In this document: positions 27,156 to 34,442 of the stretch, in pieces
Layout: every line of letters starts with the position of its first letter
How positions within the stretch are numbered: the stretch's first letter is position 1
Assembly (NCBI RefSeq): GCF_013410105.1
Contig: NZ_JACCCJ010000001.1
Location: 930,001-994,000 of the forward strand
DNA from: Sphingopyxis sp. JAI108
Lineage (GTDB): Bacteria; Pseudomonadota; Alphaproteobacteria; Sphingomonadales; Sphingomonadaceae
DNA length: 64,000 nucleotides
Direction of reading: 5' to 3'
Translations under genes and position numbers: made by a program
The notes under the pieces: generated by a model
What the model saw: the letters and a program-made list of their open reading frames with translations, nothing else
What the model was told of the DNA's origin: nothing
The model's database searches: none

Positions 27156-28322
27156 CTAGCCCGCCCAGACCTGCGCATAGAGCATCGCCATCTCTTCGAC
27201 GTCGGGCACGCGCGGATTGTTCGCGGGCGAGCCCGATGCGGCCGCCTGCGCGCACATCGTCGGCACCAGCGCCTCCCAGCGCGCCGCGTCGATGCCCCAC
27301 GCCGCCGGCCCCGGTACCTCCAGCTCGCGATTCAAGGCTGCCAGCTCGTCGAGCAGGCGCGCGACCGCCGACTGGTCGCCCTCGGCCTCGTCGGCGATCC
27401 CCATCGCCCGCGCGCAATCGGCATAGCGATGGAGCGCGGCAGGCGCCGACCAGGCGGTCACCGCGGGTAGCAGCATCGCGTTCGACAGCCCGTGCGGCAC
27501 ATGGAAATGCGCCCCGATCGGCCGGCTCATCCCGTGCACCAGCGCGACCGAGCTGTTCGAAAAGGCGATCCCCGCCTGCGTCGCGCCCAGCATCATCGCC
27601 TCGCGCGCCGCCGCGTCCATCGGGTCGCCGCACACGCGGCGCAGATTGGGTGCGATCGCGCGCATTGCGAGCAGCGCCATGCCGTCGCTGAACGGGTTCG
27701 CGCGCTTCGACACATAGGCCTCGATCGCGTGCGTCAGCGAATCGATGCCCGTATCGGCGGTCAGCCGCACCGGCTTGGTAAAGGTCAGCTCATAATCGAC
27801 GAGCGCCGCGACGGGCAGATAGGCGAGCCCCGGGCACAGCATCTTCTCGTCGGTCGCCTCGTCGGTGATGATCGTGAAGCGCGTCGCTTCCGATCCCGTG
27901 CCCGCGGTCGTCGGGATCGCTATGACGGGCAGTCCCGGCGCGTCCTGGACATGCGGCGCCTTGTAATCGGCCATCGCGCCGCCGTGGCTCGCGAGCAGCG
28001 CGATCGCCTTCGCGCTGTCGAGCGGGCTGCCGCCGCCAAATCCGACGACGCAGTCATGTTCGCCCGCTTTCAAAAAAGCCACGCCCGCATCGACCGACGC
28101 CACCGTCGGGTCGGGCACCGTATCGGCGAACGCGCGCGCCGCGATCCCCGCCGCCGCCAGCCCGTTCTCCAGCTCGGCGACGCGCCCGCTGCTCATCAGA
28201 TAGGCATCGGTCACGATCAACGGCCGCGACAGGCCCAGGCTTGCGAGCACTTCGGGCAATTGCTTCGACGCGCCGCCGCCGATGCGGAAGATGCGGGGCA
28301 GGGCGATGCTGGCGATATTCAA
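27156..28322 (-). CDS. Iron-containing (group III) alcohol dehydrogenase
   Basis: The product is 388 aa and NAD(P)-dependent. GGGSPLDSAKAIAL binds the cofactor; DSLTHAIEAYVS supplies metal ligands Asp and His, and ALVHGMSRPIGAHFHVPHG supplies two further His ligands. This is the family of Zymomonas AdhB and E. coli YiaY. The start is TTG at 28322: GAGGAG (28333-28338) is eight bases upstream, and an ATG at 28330 is in another frame and stops after three codons (ATG GAC CGT TGA), its stop overlapping the TTG. This rare start may reduce or couple translation. It is followed immediately by the YpeA-like gene. Confidence 0.9.
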   Translation of the reverse strand: MNIASIALPRIFRIGGGASKQLPEVLASLGLSRPLIVTDAYLMSSGRVAELENGLAAAGIAARAFADTVPDPTVASVDAGVAFLKAGEHDCVVGFGGGSPLDSAKAIALLASHGGAMADYKAPHVQDAPGLPVIAIPTTAGTGSEATRFTIITDEATDEKMLCPGLAYLPVAALVDYELTFTKPVRLTADTGIDSLTHAIEAYVSKRANPFSDGMALLAMRAIAPNLRRVCGDPMDAAAREAMMLGATQAGIAFSNSSVALVHGMSRPIGAHFHVPHGLSNAMLLPAVTAWSAPAALHRYADCARAMGIADEAEGDQSAVARLLDELAALNRELEVPGPAAWGIDAARWEALVPTMCAQAAASGSPANNPRVPDVEEMAMLYAQVWAG

Positions 28323-28526
28323 CGGTCCATCTCCTCGAGGACGATATGCGTCCCTCTTGTTCGCCCACTACCTAGCCTCATTGGAGCCGGCAGGAAATCG
28401 CCGCATTGGGGACGCGCGGCTTCGCGCGAGGCGGCCGGGCGGGCGTCATCAAAAATCTATCGGGATGGGGGGCGAAGCTGGCCGGCACCTGTCAGCCCCG
28501 GCATCGGCTTCGGTTTCCGGTAATGA

Positions 28527-28613
28527 TGGTGCGGTCGAGAAGACTCGAACTTCCACGGCCTTTCGGCCACAACGACCTCAACGTTGCGCGTCTACCAGTT
28601 CCGCCACGACCGC
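28527..28613 (-). tRNA. tRNA-Leu (anticodon GAG)
   Basis: The minus strand folds as an 87-base class II tRNA. The acceptor GCGGTCG pairs with CGACCGC, followed by ACCA with the CCA encoded. The anticodon stem CAACG/CGTTG encloses the loop TTGAGGT with anticodon GAG. A variable arm (GGCC-GAAA-GGCC core) and the T-arm GTTCGAGTC are present. A candidate promoter lies at 28659-28687 on the same strand. It reads CUC/CUU leucine codons. Confidence 0.97.
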
Positions 28614-28658
28614 ACATCATGATGGTCCGGATCGGGTCCGGCACCAGGTAGGAGCGGG

Positions 28659-28687
28659 CGCCTAGCAAAGCTTTCGGGGCGATGCAA
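28659..28687 (-). promoter_or_regulatory. Candidate tRNA-Leu promoter
   Basis: On the minus strand TTGCAT (28687-28682) and TAGGCG (28664-28659) are 17 bases apart, with the -10 about 45 bases upstream of the tRNA. The same -10 hexamer TAGGCG occurs in the gspC promoter region at 33516. Confidence 0.35.
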
Positions 28688-28747
28688 GCGAGCTTCGCCG
28701 CTTTTATTTTTGCAGGTGCGAACGGGCACGCCCTACGGCCGCCGCGC

Positions 28748-28825
28748 TTGTCATCAAAGCGACTCGAAAGAGTCATGCAAGTGTCACGGCTCTGGCGTCA
28801 GACCGTCATCGAATCACCCTAGTGG
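28748..28825 (+). promoter_or_regulatory. Candidate Pho box array and -10 of the lipoprotein/receptor unit
   Basis: GTCA occurs at 28750, 28772, 28783 and 28805, all in one 11-bp register, the repeat period of PhoB sites (CTGTCAT-N4). The best pair is GAGTCAT-GCAA-GTGTCAC at 28770-28787. TAGTGG (28820-28825) sits 15 bases after the start of the last GTCA, the same distance as in the E. coli phoA promoter. The gspC promoter (33466-33521) has the same layout. The remainder of the 307-base gap between tRNA-Leu and the lipoprotein gene shows nothing else convincing. Confidence 0.65.
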
Positions 28826-28920
28826 CGGCCTCACCGGGGGCGAGACGACAATCCTTATTCTTGCTCGCGGCGTGTTTTTCATCAGGGGCGCGCAGGCGCA
28901 CACCGGGAACGGAGATTTTC

Positions 28921-30501
28921 ATGGCGGCTTTCGCACGCATTCGTTTGGTCATGCTTAGCGGCGTGGCCTGTTCCATTCTTGCGGCGTGCGGCGCCGATGG
29001 CGTCGCGTCGCCCGGTGAAGGCGTGATCGTCATTCCCGCGCCGACCCCGACCCCGGCGCCCACTCCGACCCCGACGCCGACCCCCACGCCGACCGGCGTG
29101 ACCCCGGCCGACGCCTGCCCGGCCATCAACGGCGCCGACCAGCTCGCCGACCTTGGCACCATTTCGGGCCCGCAGGGCACCTGGCGCAACTGCGGCTTCC
29201 CCGCGAAGTTCAACTCGACGACCGCGATTCCGAAGGTCGACGGCGTGATCTATTCGCTTCCCGGCCGCGTCGATGTCGGTAGCGACCAGGGTCCGACCGA
29301 AGAAGCCGGCGATACCGCCGACGTCACGCTGACGATCGATCCGGGCGTCACCATCTTCGCCTCGACCGGCACCGCCTTCCTCGCCGTCAACCGCGGCAAC
29401 AAGATCGACGCCGTCGGCACCCCGACGCAGCCGATCGTCTTCACCGGCCGCGGCAACGTCGTCGGCTCGGCGACCGATAACACGTCGCAGCTGTGGGGCG
29501 GCGTCGTCCTGCTCGGCCGCGCGCCGATCACCGATTGCGACGCGGCGGGCGCGGTTCCCGGCACCAACGACTGCGAACGCGACACCGAAGGCACGTCGAA
29601 CGCGCTCTACGGCGGCGAGATCACCAACGATAACTCGGGCCGTATGAGCTATGTCCAGATCCGCTATTCGGGCTTCAACCTGTCGCCCGACAGCGAATTG
29701 CAGGGCCTGACCCCGTCGGGCGTCGGTTCGGCGACCCAGTTCGACCATATCCAGATGCACAACAGCTCGGACGACGGCATGGAAGTGTTCGGCGGCCGTC
29801 CGAACTTCAAGCATCTCGTCGTCACCGGGGCCGAGGACGACAGCTTCGACACCGACGTCGGCTACAAGGGCAATATCCAATATGCGATCGCCGTCCAGCG
29901 TGCCGGCGGCACGGTCGGCGACTCGATCATGGAAATCGACTCCGACGGCGATGAAGATGCGGTTCCGCGTCAGGAAGTGAATATCGCAAACTTCACCTTC
30001 ATCCACCGCAACGCAGCGGCCGGCAACGGCGCCGCGATCCGCATCCGCGGCGGCGCCGACTACACCTTCGCCAACGGCCTGATCACCACCGGCGCGTCGT
30101 GCATCCGCATCGACAGCGCCACCACGGTGCAGCCCGCCGACCCGGCGCTCGACGAAAACGGCCCGCCGGTGTTCCAGTCGGTGTCGATGCAGTGCAACGA
30201 CCGTCCGTTCCGCGGCTCGAATGGTCCCGACGACGCCGCGGTCCGCGCGATCTTCGAACTCGGCACGAACAACAGCTCGACCTACACGCCGAGCCTGACC
30301 GACCTGTTCGTCAACGGTGCGACCGAAACCGCGCTGACGCCGTTCGATGCCAAGACGCTCGCGAGCTTCTTCGACACGACGGCCTATGTCGGCGCGGTCG
30401 CCGACGCCAACGACACCTGGTACGCGGGCTGGACCTGCAATTCCGCCACGGCGTCGTTCGGCGACACCAGCGGCAACTGCACCGACATCCCCGTAACCTG
30501 A
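28921..30501 (+). CDS. Outer-membrane/extracellular beta-helix lipoprotein (ElpS-like candidate)
   Basis: The product is 526 aa. ATG 28921 has GGAG six bases upstream, and the signal ends in lipobox LAAC. A Pro-Thr linker follows (residues about 40-60), then a Cys-containing domain (ACPAINGA, GTWRNCGF). The long body has repeated short strands such as FDHIQMHNSSDDGMEVFGG and NIQYAIAV, typical of a parallel beta-helix. No catalytic pectate-lyase motif was recognised. The candidate Pho box upstream, the TonB receptor downstream and the T2SS operon after that recall Caulobacter ElpS, a phosphate-starvation lipoprotein released by T2SS. That relationship is proposed from context and architecture. 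The upstream frame open from 28822 lacks a ribosome site. Confidence 0.82.
   Translation: MAAFARIRLVMLSGVACSILAACGADGVASPGEGVIVIPAPTPTPAPTPTPTPTPTPTGVTPADACPAINGADQLADLGTISGPQGTWRNCGFPAKFNSTTAIPKVDGVIYSLPGRVDVGSDQGPTEEAGDTADVTLTIDPGVTIFASTGTAFLAVNRGNKIDAVGTPTQPIVFTGRGNVVGSATDNTSQLWGGVVLLGRAPITDCDAAGAVPGTNDCERDTEGTSNALYGGEITNDNSGRMSYVQIRYSGFNLSPDSELQGLTPSGVGSATQFDHIQMHNSSDDGMEVFGGRPNFKHLVVTGAEDDSFDTDVGYKGNIQYAIAVQRAGGTVGDSIMEIDSDGDEDAVPRQEVNIANFTFIHRNAAAGNGAAIRIRGGADYTFANGLITTGASCIRIDSATTVQPADPALDENGPPVFQSVSMQCNDRPFRGSNGPDDAAVRAIFELGTNNSSTYTPSLTDLFVNGATETALTPFDAKTLASFFDTTAYVGAVADANDTWYAGWTCNSATASFGDTSGNCTDIPVT
29038..29094 (+). repeat. In-frame hexanucleotide Pro-Thr repeat
   Basis: Imperfect CCGACC/CCGACG-type hexamers encode alternating Pro and Thr (with some Ala) just after the lipobox region of the beta-helix lipoprotein. 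The 6-base unit keeps frame if copies are gained or lost, so linker length could vary between strains. Confidence 0.8.
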
Positions 30502-30520
30502 CGCGCCGACGTCCGATACC

Positions 30521-30553
30521 GGGGCGGGGCGCACCACGGGCGCGCCCCGCCCC
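30521..30553 (+). terminator. Strong hairpin between lipoprotein and receptor genes
   Basis: A perfect 12-bp GC stem (GGGGCGGGGCGC with GCGCCCCGCCCC, 9-base loop) lies 19 bases after the lipoprotein stop and 31 bases before the receptor start. Without a T-run it is more likely an attenuator or mRNA stabiliser than a full terminator, giving more lipoprotein than receptor. Confidence 0.6.
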
Positions 30554-30584
30554 CATTTCAATCTGCCAATAGGGGTTATCCAAC

Positions 30585-33275
30585 ATGACCAAGCGGTCGC
30601 TATTCGCCAGCTTCCTGCTCCTTTCGTCGGCGCTGGTGTCGCCCGCGGTGCTCGCCCAGACGGCCGAGCCCGATCCCGCGCCCGCCGAAACGCCGCCCGC
30701 CGACCCGGCGACCGATGCGGCCGAGGAAGAGGTCGATGTGTCGATCCCCGGCGGCGCCGACGCCGAAATCGTCGTGACCGGCCGCTATACCCCCAATGTC
30801 GTCCGCGCGACCCCCGAGGTCGTGTCGGTCCTCTCCTCCGCCGACATCGCGCGCACCGGCGAAGGCGATATTTCGGGTTCGCTGCAGCGCGTGACCGGCC
30901 TGTCGGTGGTCGGCGGCGGCTTCGTCTATGTCCGCGGCCTCGGCGACCGTTATTCGCTCGCGCTCCTGAACGGCTCGCCGCTGCCCAGCCCCGAACCGCT
31001 GAAGCGCGTCGTCCCGCTCGACATCTTTCCCACCAACGTCATCGATTCGACGCTGGTGCAGAAAAGCTATTCGGTCAATTTCCCCGGCGAGTTCGGCGGC
31101 GGCGTGATCAACCTCACGACCAAGTCGACCCCGCGCGAGACCTTCCTGACCTTTTCGGGCGGCATCGGCTGGGACAGCGAGACGACGAACGAGCTTGGCT
31201 ATACCTATTATGGCAGCGACACCGACTGGACCGGTTTCGACGACGGCACGCGCGACGTCCCGCCGCTGCTGAAGGCGGCCTTTGCCAGCGGCAAGCCGAT
31301 CCTCGAAGGCGCCGACTTCAGCCTCGACGACCTCAAGGCGATCCAGATGGAACTGGTCAACGCCGAGACGAGCCTGCTCCAGCAGAACAACCACATCCCG
31401 GTCAACTGGTCGGCGGGCGTGACCGGCGGCACGACGATCCAGCTCCCCGACGGCGAGCTCGGCATCATCGCGACGGCGGGCATCAGCAACAAATGGCGCA
31501 CGCGCGACACGCTCCAGCAGACGTCGCTCGAAACCGACCTGTCGGGTGAACCGCAGACCAATTTCAACCGCGTCGTCACCGACAACCGCATCGTCGTCAA
31601 CGGCCTGCTCGGTTTCGGGCTCGAGCTTGGCGATCACAAGTTCCGCTGGACCAATCTTTATATCCGCGACACGCTGAAGCAGTCGCGCCTCGGTCTCGGC
31701 ACCAACCGCAACCAGTCCGACCGCGATATCCTGCAGCAGGACACCGCCTGGTACGAACGCCAGCTGATCAACACCCAGCTCGTCGCCGAATTCGACTTCG
31801 ACCAGATCCAGCTCGACCTGCGCGGCGGCTATGCCAATTCGCAGCGCGAGGCGCCCTATGAGCGCAGCTTCACCTATGTCCGCACCAACCTGCCCACCGA
31901 CGTCGATCCCGTGGGCGACAAGTTCGTCAACGACCTTGGCGGCAATCGCGGTTCGGCCGGCATCTCCTTTTCGGACCTCAATGAGGATCTCTGGTCGGGC
32001 GGCGTCGATCTGTCCTACGAACTGGCGCCGCGGATCACCGCGACGGTCGGCTATGCCTATAGCGACACGCACCGCACCTCGGTGCGCCGCGACTTCCTGT
32101 TCCGCGCGCAGAATCTGCCGATCGAGGTGCAGCAATTGCGACCCGATTACCTGCTCTCCGACGCCTCGATCCAGCTCTATGATATACGGCTGGTCGAAAC
32201 CTCGGCCCAGGACGGCGCGGCGGCATTCGACGCCAATCTGACGACGCACGCCGGCTATGCACAGCTGCAGGCCGAAATCGTGCCCAGCGTCAATATCAAC
32301 GCCGGCGTCCGCTACGAGACGGCAAAGCAGACCGTCGTGCCGGTCGACCTGTTCAACACCGGTTCGTCGGTGTTCGTGCCGACCGATCTCGACAACGACT
32401 ATTGGCTGCCGGCGGTGACGCTCACCTGGGAAATGGCGCCTGACATGCAGCTGCGCCTCAACGGGTCAAAGACGATCGCCCGGCCGCAGTTCCGCGAACT
32501 GGTCGCGCAGGTCTATCTCGACCCCGAATCGAACCGCCTCTATCGCGGCAACCCCTCGCTGTCCGACAGCGAGCTGTGGAATGCCGAACTGCGCTACGAA
32601 TGGTATTTCGACCGCGACCAGCGGTTGACCGTCGCGGGCTTCTACAAATCGATCGATAACCCGATCGAGGCCTATACCTCGGCGTCGGACAACCAGGTCA
32701 GCACCAGCTATGCCAATGCGCCGAAGGCGACGCTCTATGGCGCCGAATTCGAGGTGCAGAAATATTTCCCGCTCGACACATTGTCGGACGCGCCCTTCTG
32801 GCAGAGCCGCCGGCTCGTCCTGATCGGCAACTACACCTATACCCAGTCGGACATCCAGGTCGGCGAGGACGATGTCACCTTCGTCAACGGCGTCGAGCGT
32901 CCGGCCGACATCTTCTTCTTCGACGGCTCGCCGCTGACCGGCCAGTCGGACCATCTGGTCAATTTCCAGATCGGGCTCGAAGATCAGGACAGGCTCTCGC
33001 AGCAGACCTTGCTCCTGACCTATGCCAGCCCGCGCGTGACCAGCCGCGGTCCGTCGGGTCAGCCCGACCTCAAGGAAAAGCCGGGCATCCAGCTCGACTT
33101 CGTCGCGCGCCAGGGCATCAACCTGCTCAACAAGGAAATCGAGCTGAAGTTCGAGGCGCGCAACCTGACGGGGCGCAAATATCAGGAAGTCCAGACCTCG
33201 GGCGACAACAAGATCTATTTCAACCGCTACAAGCTGGGCCGGACCTTCTCGCTCAGCGCCTCGATCAAATTTTGA
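30585..33275 (+). CDS. TonB-dependent receptor paired with the lipoprotein
   Basis: The product is 896 aa. ATG 30585 has AGGGG upstream; signal peptide ends AVLAQ. The plug contains AEIVVTGRYTPNVVRATPEV, GSLQRVTGLSVVGGGFVYVRG, LGDRYSLALLNG and FGGGVINLTTKSTPRE. The barrel ends in ASIKF with the terminal Phe recognised by the Bam machinery. The plug type (RGLGDRYS) differs from the mannoside receptor at 2519 and is common in Caulobacterales and sphingomonads next to a beta-helix lipoprotein. If the upstream array is a true Pho box, uptake of a phosphorus-containing compound, or of products released by T2SS-exported phosphatases, is likely; the ligand is unknown. Confidence 0.92.
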   Translation: MTKRSLFASFLLLSSALVSPAVLAQTAEPDPAPAETPPADPATDAAEEEVDVSIPGGADAEIVVTGRYTPNVVRATPEVVSVLSSADIARTGEGDISGSLQRVTGLSVVGGGFVYVRGLGDRYSLALLNGSPLPSPEPLKRVVPLDIFPTNVIDSTLVQKSYSVNFPGEFGGGVINLTTKSTPRETFLTFSGGIGWDSETTNELGYTYYGSDTDWTGFDDGTRDVPPLLKAAFASGKPILEGADFSLDDLKAIQMELVNAETSLLQQNNHIPVNWSAGVTGGTTIQLPDGELGIIATAGISNKWRTRDTLQQTSLETDLSGEPQTNFNRVVTDNRIVVNGLLGFGLELGDHKFRWTNLYIRDTLKQSRLGLGTNRNQSDRDILQQDTAWYERQLINTQLVAEFDFDQIQLDLRGGYANSQREAPYERSFTYVRTNLPTDVDPVGDKFVNDLGGNRGSAGISFSDLNEDLWSGGVDLSYELAPRITATVGYAYSDTHRTSVRRDFLFRAQNLPIEVQQLRPDYLLSDASIQLYDIRLVETSAQDGAAAFDANLTTHAGYAQLQAEIVPSVNINAGVRYETAKQTVVPVDLFNTGSSVFVPTDLDNDYWLPAVTLTWEMAPDMQLRLNGSKTIARPQFRELVAQVYLDPESNRLYRGNPSLSDSELWNAELRYEWYFDRDQRLTVAGFYKSIDNPIEAYTSASDNQVSTSYANAPKATLYGAEFEVQKYFPLDTLSDAPFWQSRRLVLIGNYTYTQSDIQVGEDDVTFVNGVERPADIFFFDGSPLTGQSDHLVNFQIGLEDQDRLSQQTLLLTYASPRVTSRGPSGQPDLKEKPGIQLDFVARQGINLLNKEIELKFEARNLTGRKYQEVQTSGDNKIYFNRYKLGRTFSLSASIKF

Positions 33276-33285
33276 CCCAACTGAC

Positions 33286-33417
33286 GCCCTCCCCTTCAGG
33301 GGAGGGCAGCGAGCCCCGGACCTGATCCGGGGCGCAGGGGGTGGGGGGCATCGGCCGTGCGCAAGGCCGATGGCTCCACCCGCCCGTCATCCCCGCCTTC
33401 GCCGGGATAACGAAATG
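33286..33417. repeat. Cluster of REP-type palindromes
   Basis: Successive hairpins follow the receptor stop: GCCCTCCCC/GGGGAGGGC (33286-33307, TTCA loop), GCCCCGGA/TCCGGGGC (33313-33333, CCTGA loop), CATCGGCC/GGCCGATG inside GGGTGG/CCACCC arms (about 33340-33382), and a CGTCATCCCCGCCTTCGCC stretch. The second hairpin belongs to the same family as those at 52067-52122. The first may also serve as the terminator of the receptor gene. Confidence 0.75.
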
Positions 33418-33465
33418 AGGAGAGTTCGGTGCTTCGCCCCCGCCCGCCGCACCGGACTCGCCCGA

Positions 33466-33521
33466 CTGACAAAAAACTGTAATCTTCCCGTCAACTGATT
33501 GTCACCAATCGCCCCTAGGCG
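33466..33521 (+). promoter_or_regulatory. Candidate Pho box array and -10 of the gsp operon
   Basis: Four consecutive 11-base units CTGACAAAAAA, CTGTAATCTTC, CCGTCAACTGA and TTGTCACCAAT (33466-33509) resemble the PhoB consensus CTGTCAT-N4. TAGGCG (33516-33521) stands 15 bases after the start of the last GTCA, exactly as TAGTGG does in the lipoprotein promoter and as the -10 does in E. coli phoA. It ends 41 bases before the gspC start. Confidence 0.65.
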
Positions 33522-33561
33522 ATTCGCGAGATGCTTTTTCGGTTGGGGGACAGATAACCAC

Positions 33562-34437
33562 ATGGCAACGCTGATGTCCGGATCGGCCATTCGGCTGCCG
33601 CGCGCGCTGCCTTCGTGGCTGCGTGCGCGAAAGCGGACCCCGCGCGAAATCTGGCCGATGCTGGTCGTGGGCCTGCTCGGCGCGCTCTTGATCTGGCAAT
33701 GCGTCCGCCTGCTCTGGACCCTCCTCACCCCATTGTCGCCGCTCGGCGCGTGGCAGCCGCAGACCGCCGTCATCGCATCGCCCGCCGAACGGCGCGCGCT
33801 TTTCTCCAGCCTCGATCCCTTTTTTCGCGGCAATGTTCAGGGGCCCGCCACCGCGACCGTCACCTCGGCCGGGCTCACGCTTTTCGGGATCAACCTCAAC
33901 GAAGCGACCGGCGGCGGTTCGGCGATCATCGCGGGCGAGGACGGGGTGCAGACCAGCTACGCCGTCGGCGAAGAGATCGCGCCGGGGCTGAAACTCGCCG
34001 GCGTCGCTTTCGACCATGTGCTGCTCGACCGCGGCGGTGCGCGCGAAAGCCTGTTTCTCGACCAAAGCGGCGAGGCGCCCGTTGCCAGCCCCGGGGGTGC
34101 GCTTCCCGCGCCGACGCCCGAGATCGGCGCGGCGCCCAGCGGCACCAGCGGCGAAATGACTCCCGCGGCGATCAAGGCCGGGATCGGTTTCGCCCCGCGT
34201 ACCGAAGAGGGCCGCGTCACCGGGGTCGTCGTCCAGCCGCAGGGCGACGGGGCGGCGTTCCGCGCCGCGGGGCTGCGCCCCGGCGATGTCGTCCGTTCGG
34301 TGAACGGCCGCCCGATCAGCTCGGCGAGCGACATCGCGGGGCTTGCCAACCAACTTGCCCCGGGCGCGCGCATCGCGCTCGAGGTCGAACGCGGCGCCAG
34401 CGTCGTTCCCGTCGCCATCTTCCTGTCGAAGCAATAG
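33562..34437 (+). CDS. gspC: Type II secretion system inner-membrane linker GspC (PDZ)
   Basis: The product is 291 aa. A cytoplasmic basic N-terminus, one transmembrane segment (WPMLVVGLLGALLIWQCV, near residues 33-50) and the periplasmic homology region (LTLFGINLNEATGGGSAII, AIGEE-like turn) are followed by a C-terminal PDZ domain (AAGLRPGDVVRSVNGRPISS). GspC links the secretin GspD to the inner-membrane platform and helps select substrates. ATG 33562 is chosen because it starts just before the basic region and has GGGGGA upstream; a longer frame from 33499 would overlap the candidate Pho box. It is the first gene of a 13-gene unit. Confidence 0.93.
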   Translation: MATLMSGSAIRLPRALPSWLRARKRTPREIWPMLVVGLLGALLIWQCVRLLWTLLTPLSPLGAWQPQTAVIASPAERRALFSSLDPFFRGNVQGPATATVTSAGLTLFGINLNEATGGGSAIIAGEDGVQTSYAVGEEIAPGLKLAGVAFDHVLLDRGGARESLFLDQSGEAPVASPGGALPAPTPEIGAAPSGTSGEMTPAAIKAGIGFAPRTEEGRVTGVVVQPQGDGAAFRAAGLRPGDVVRSVNGRPISSASDIAGLANQLAPGARIALEVERGASVVPVAIFLSKQ

Positions 34438-34442
34438 GGTTT

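Noticed and set aside
28527..28613. tRNA-Leu as an integration site of a genomic island
   Set aside because: No duplicate of the tRNA 3' end and no integrase gene were seen in the flanking sequence.
29038..29094. CRISPR or minisatellite array
   Set aside because: The repeat is six bases, in frame within a Pro-Thr linker, with no spacers; it is coding low complexity.
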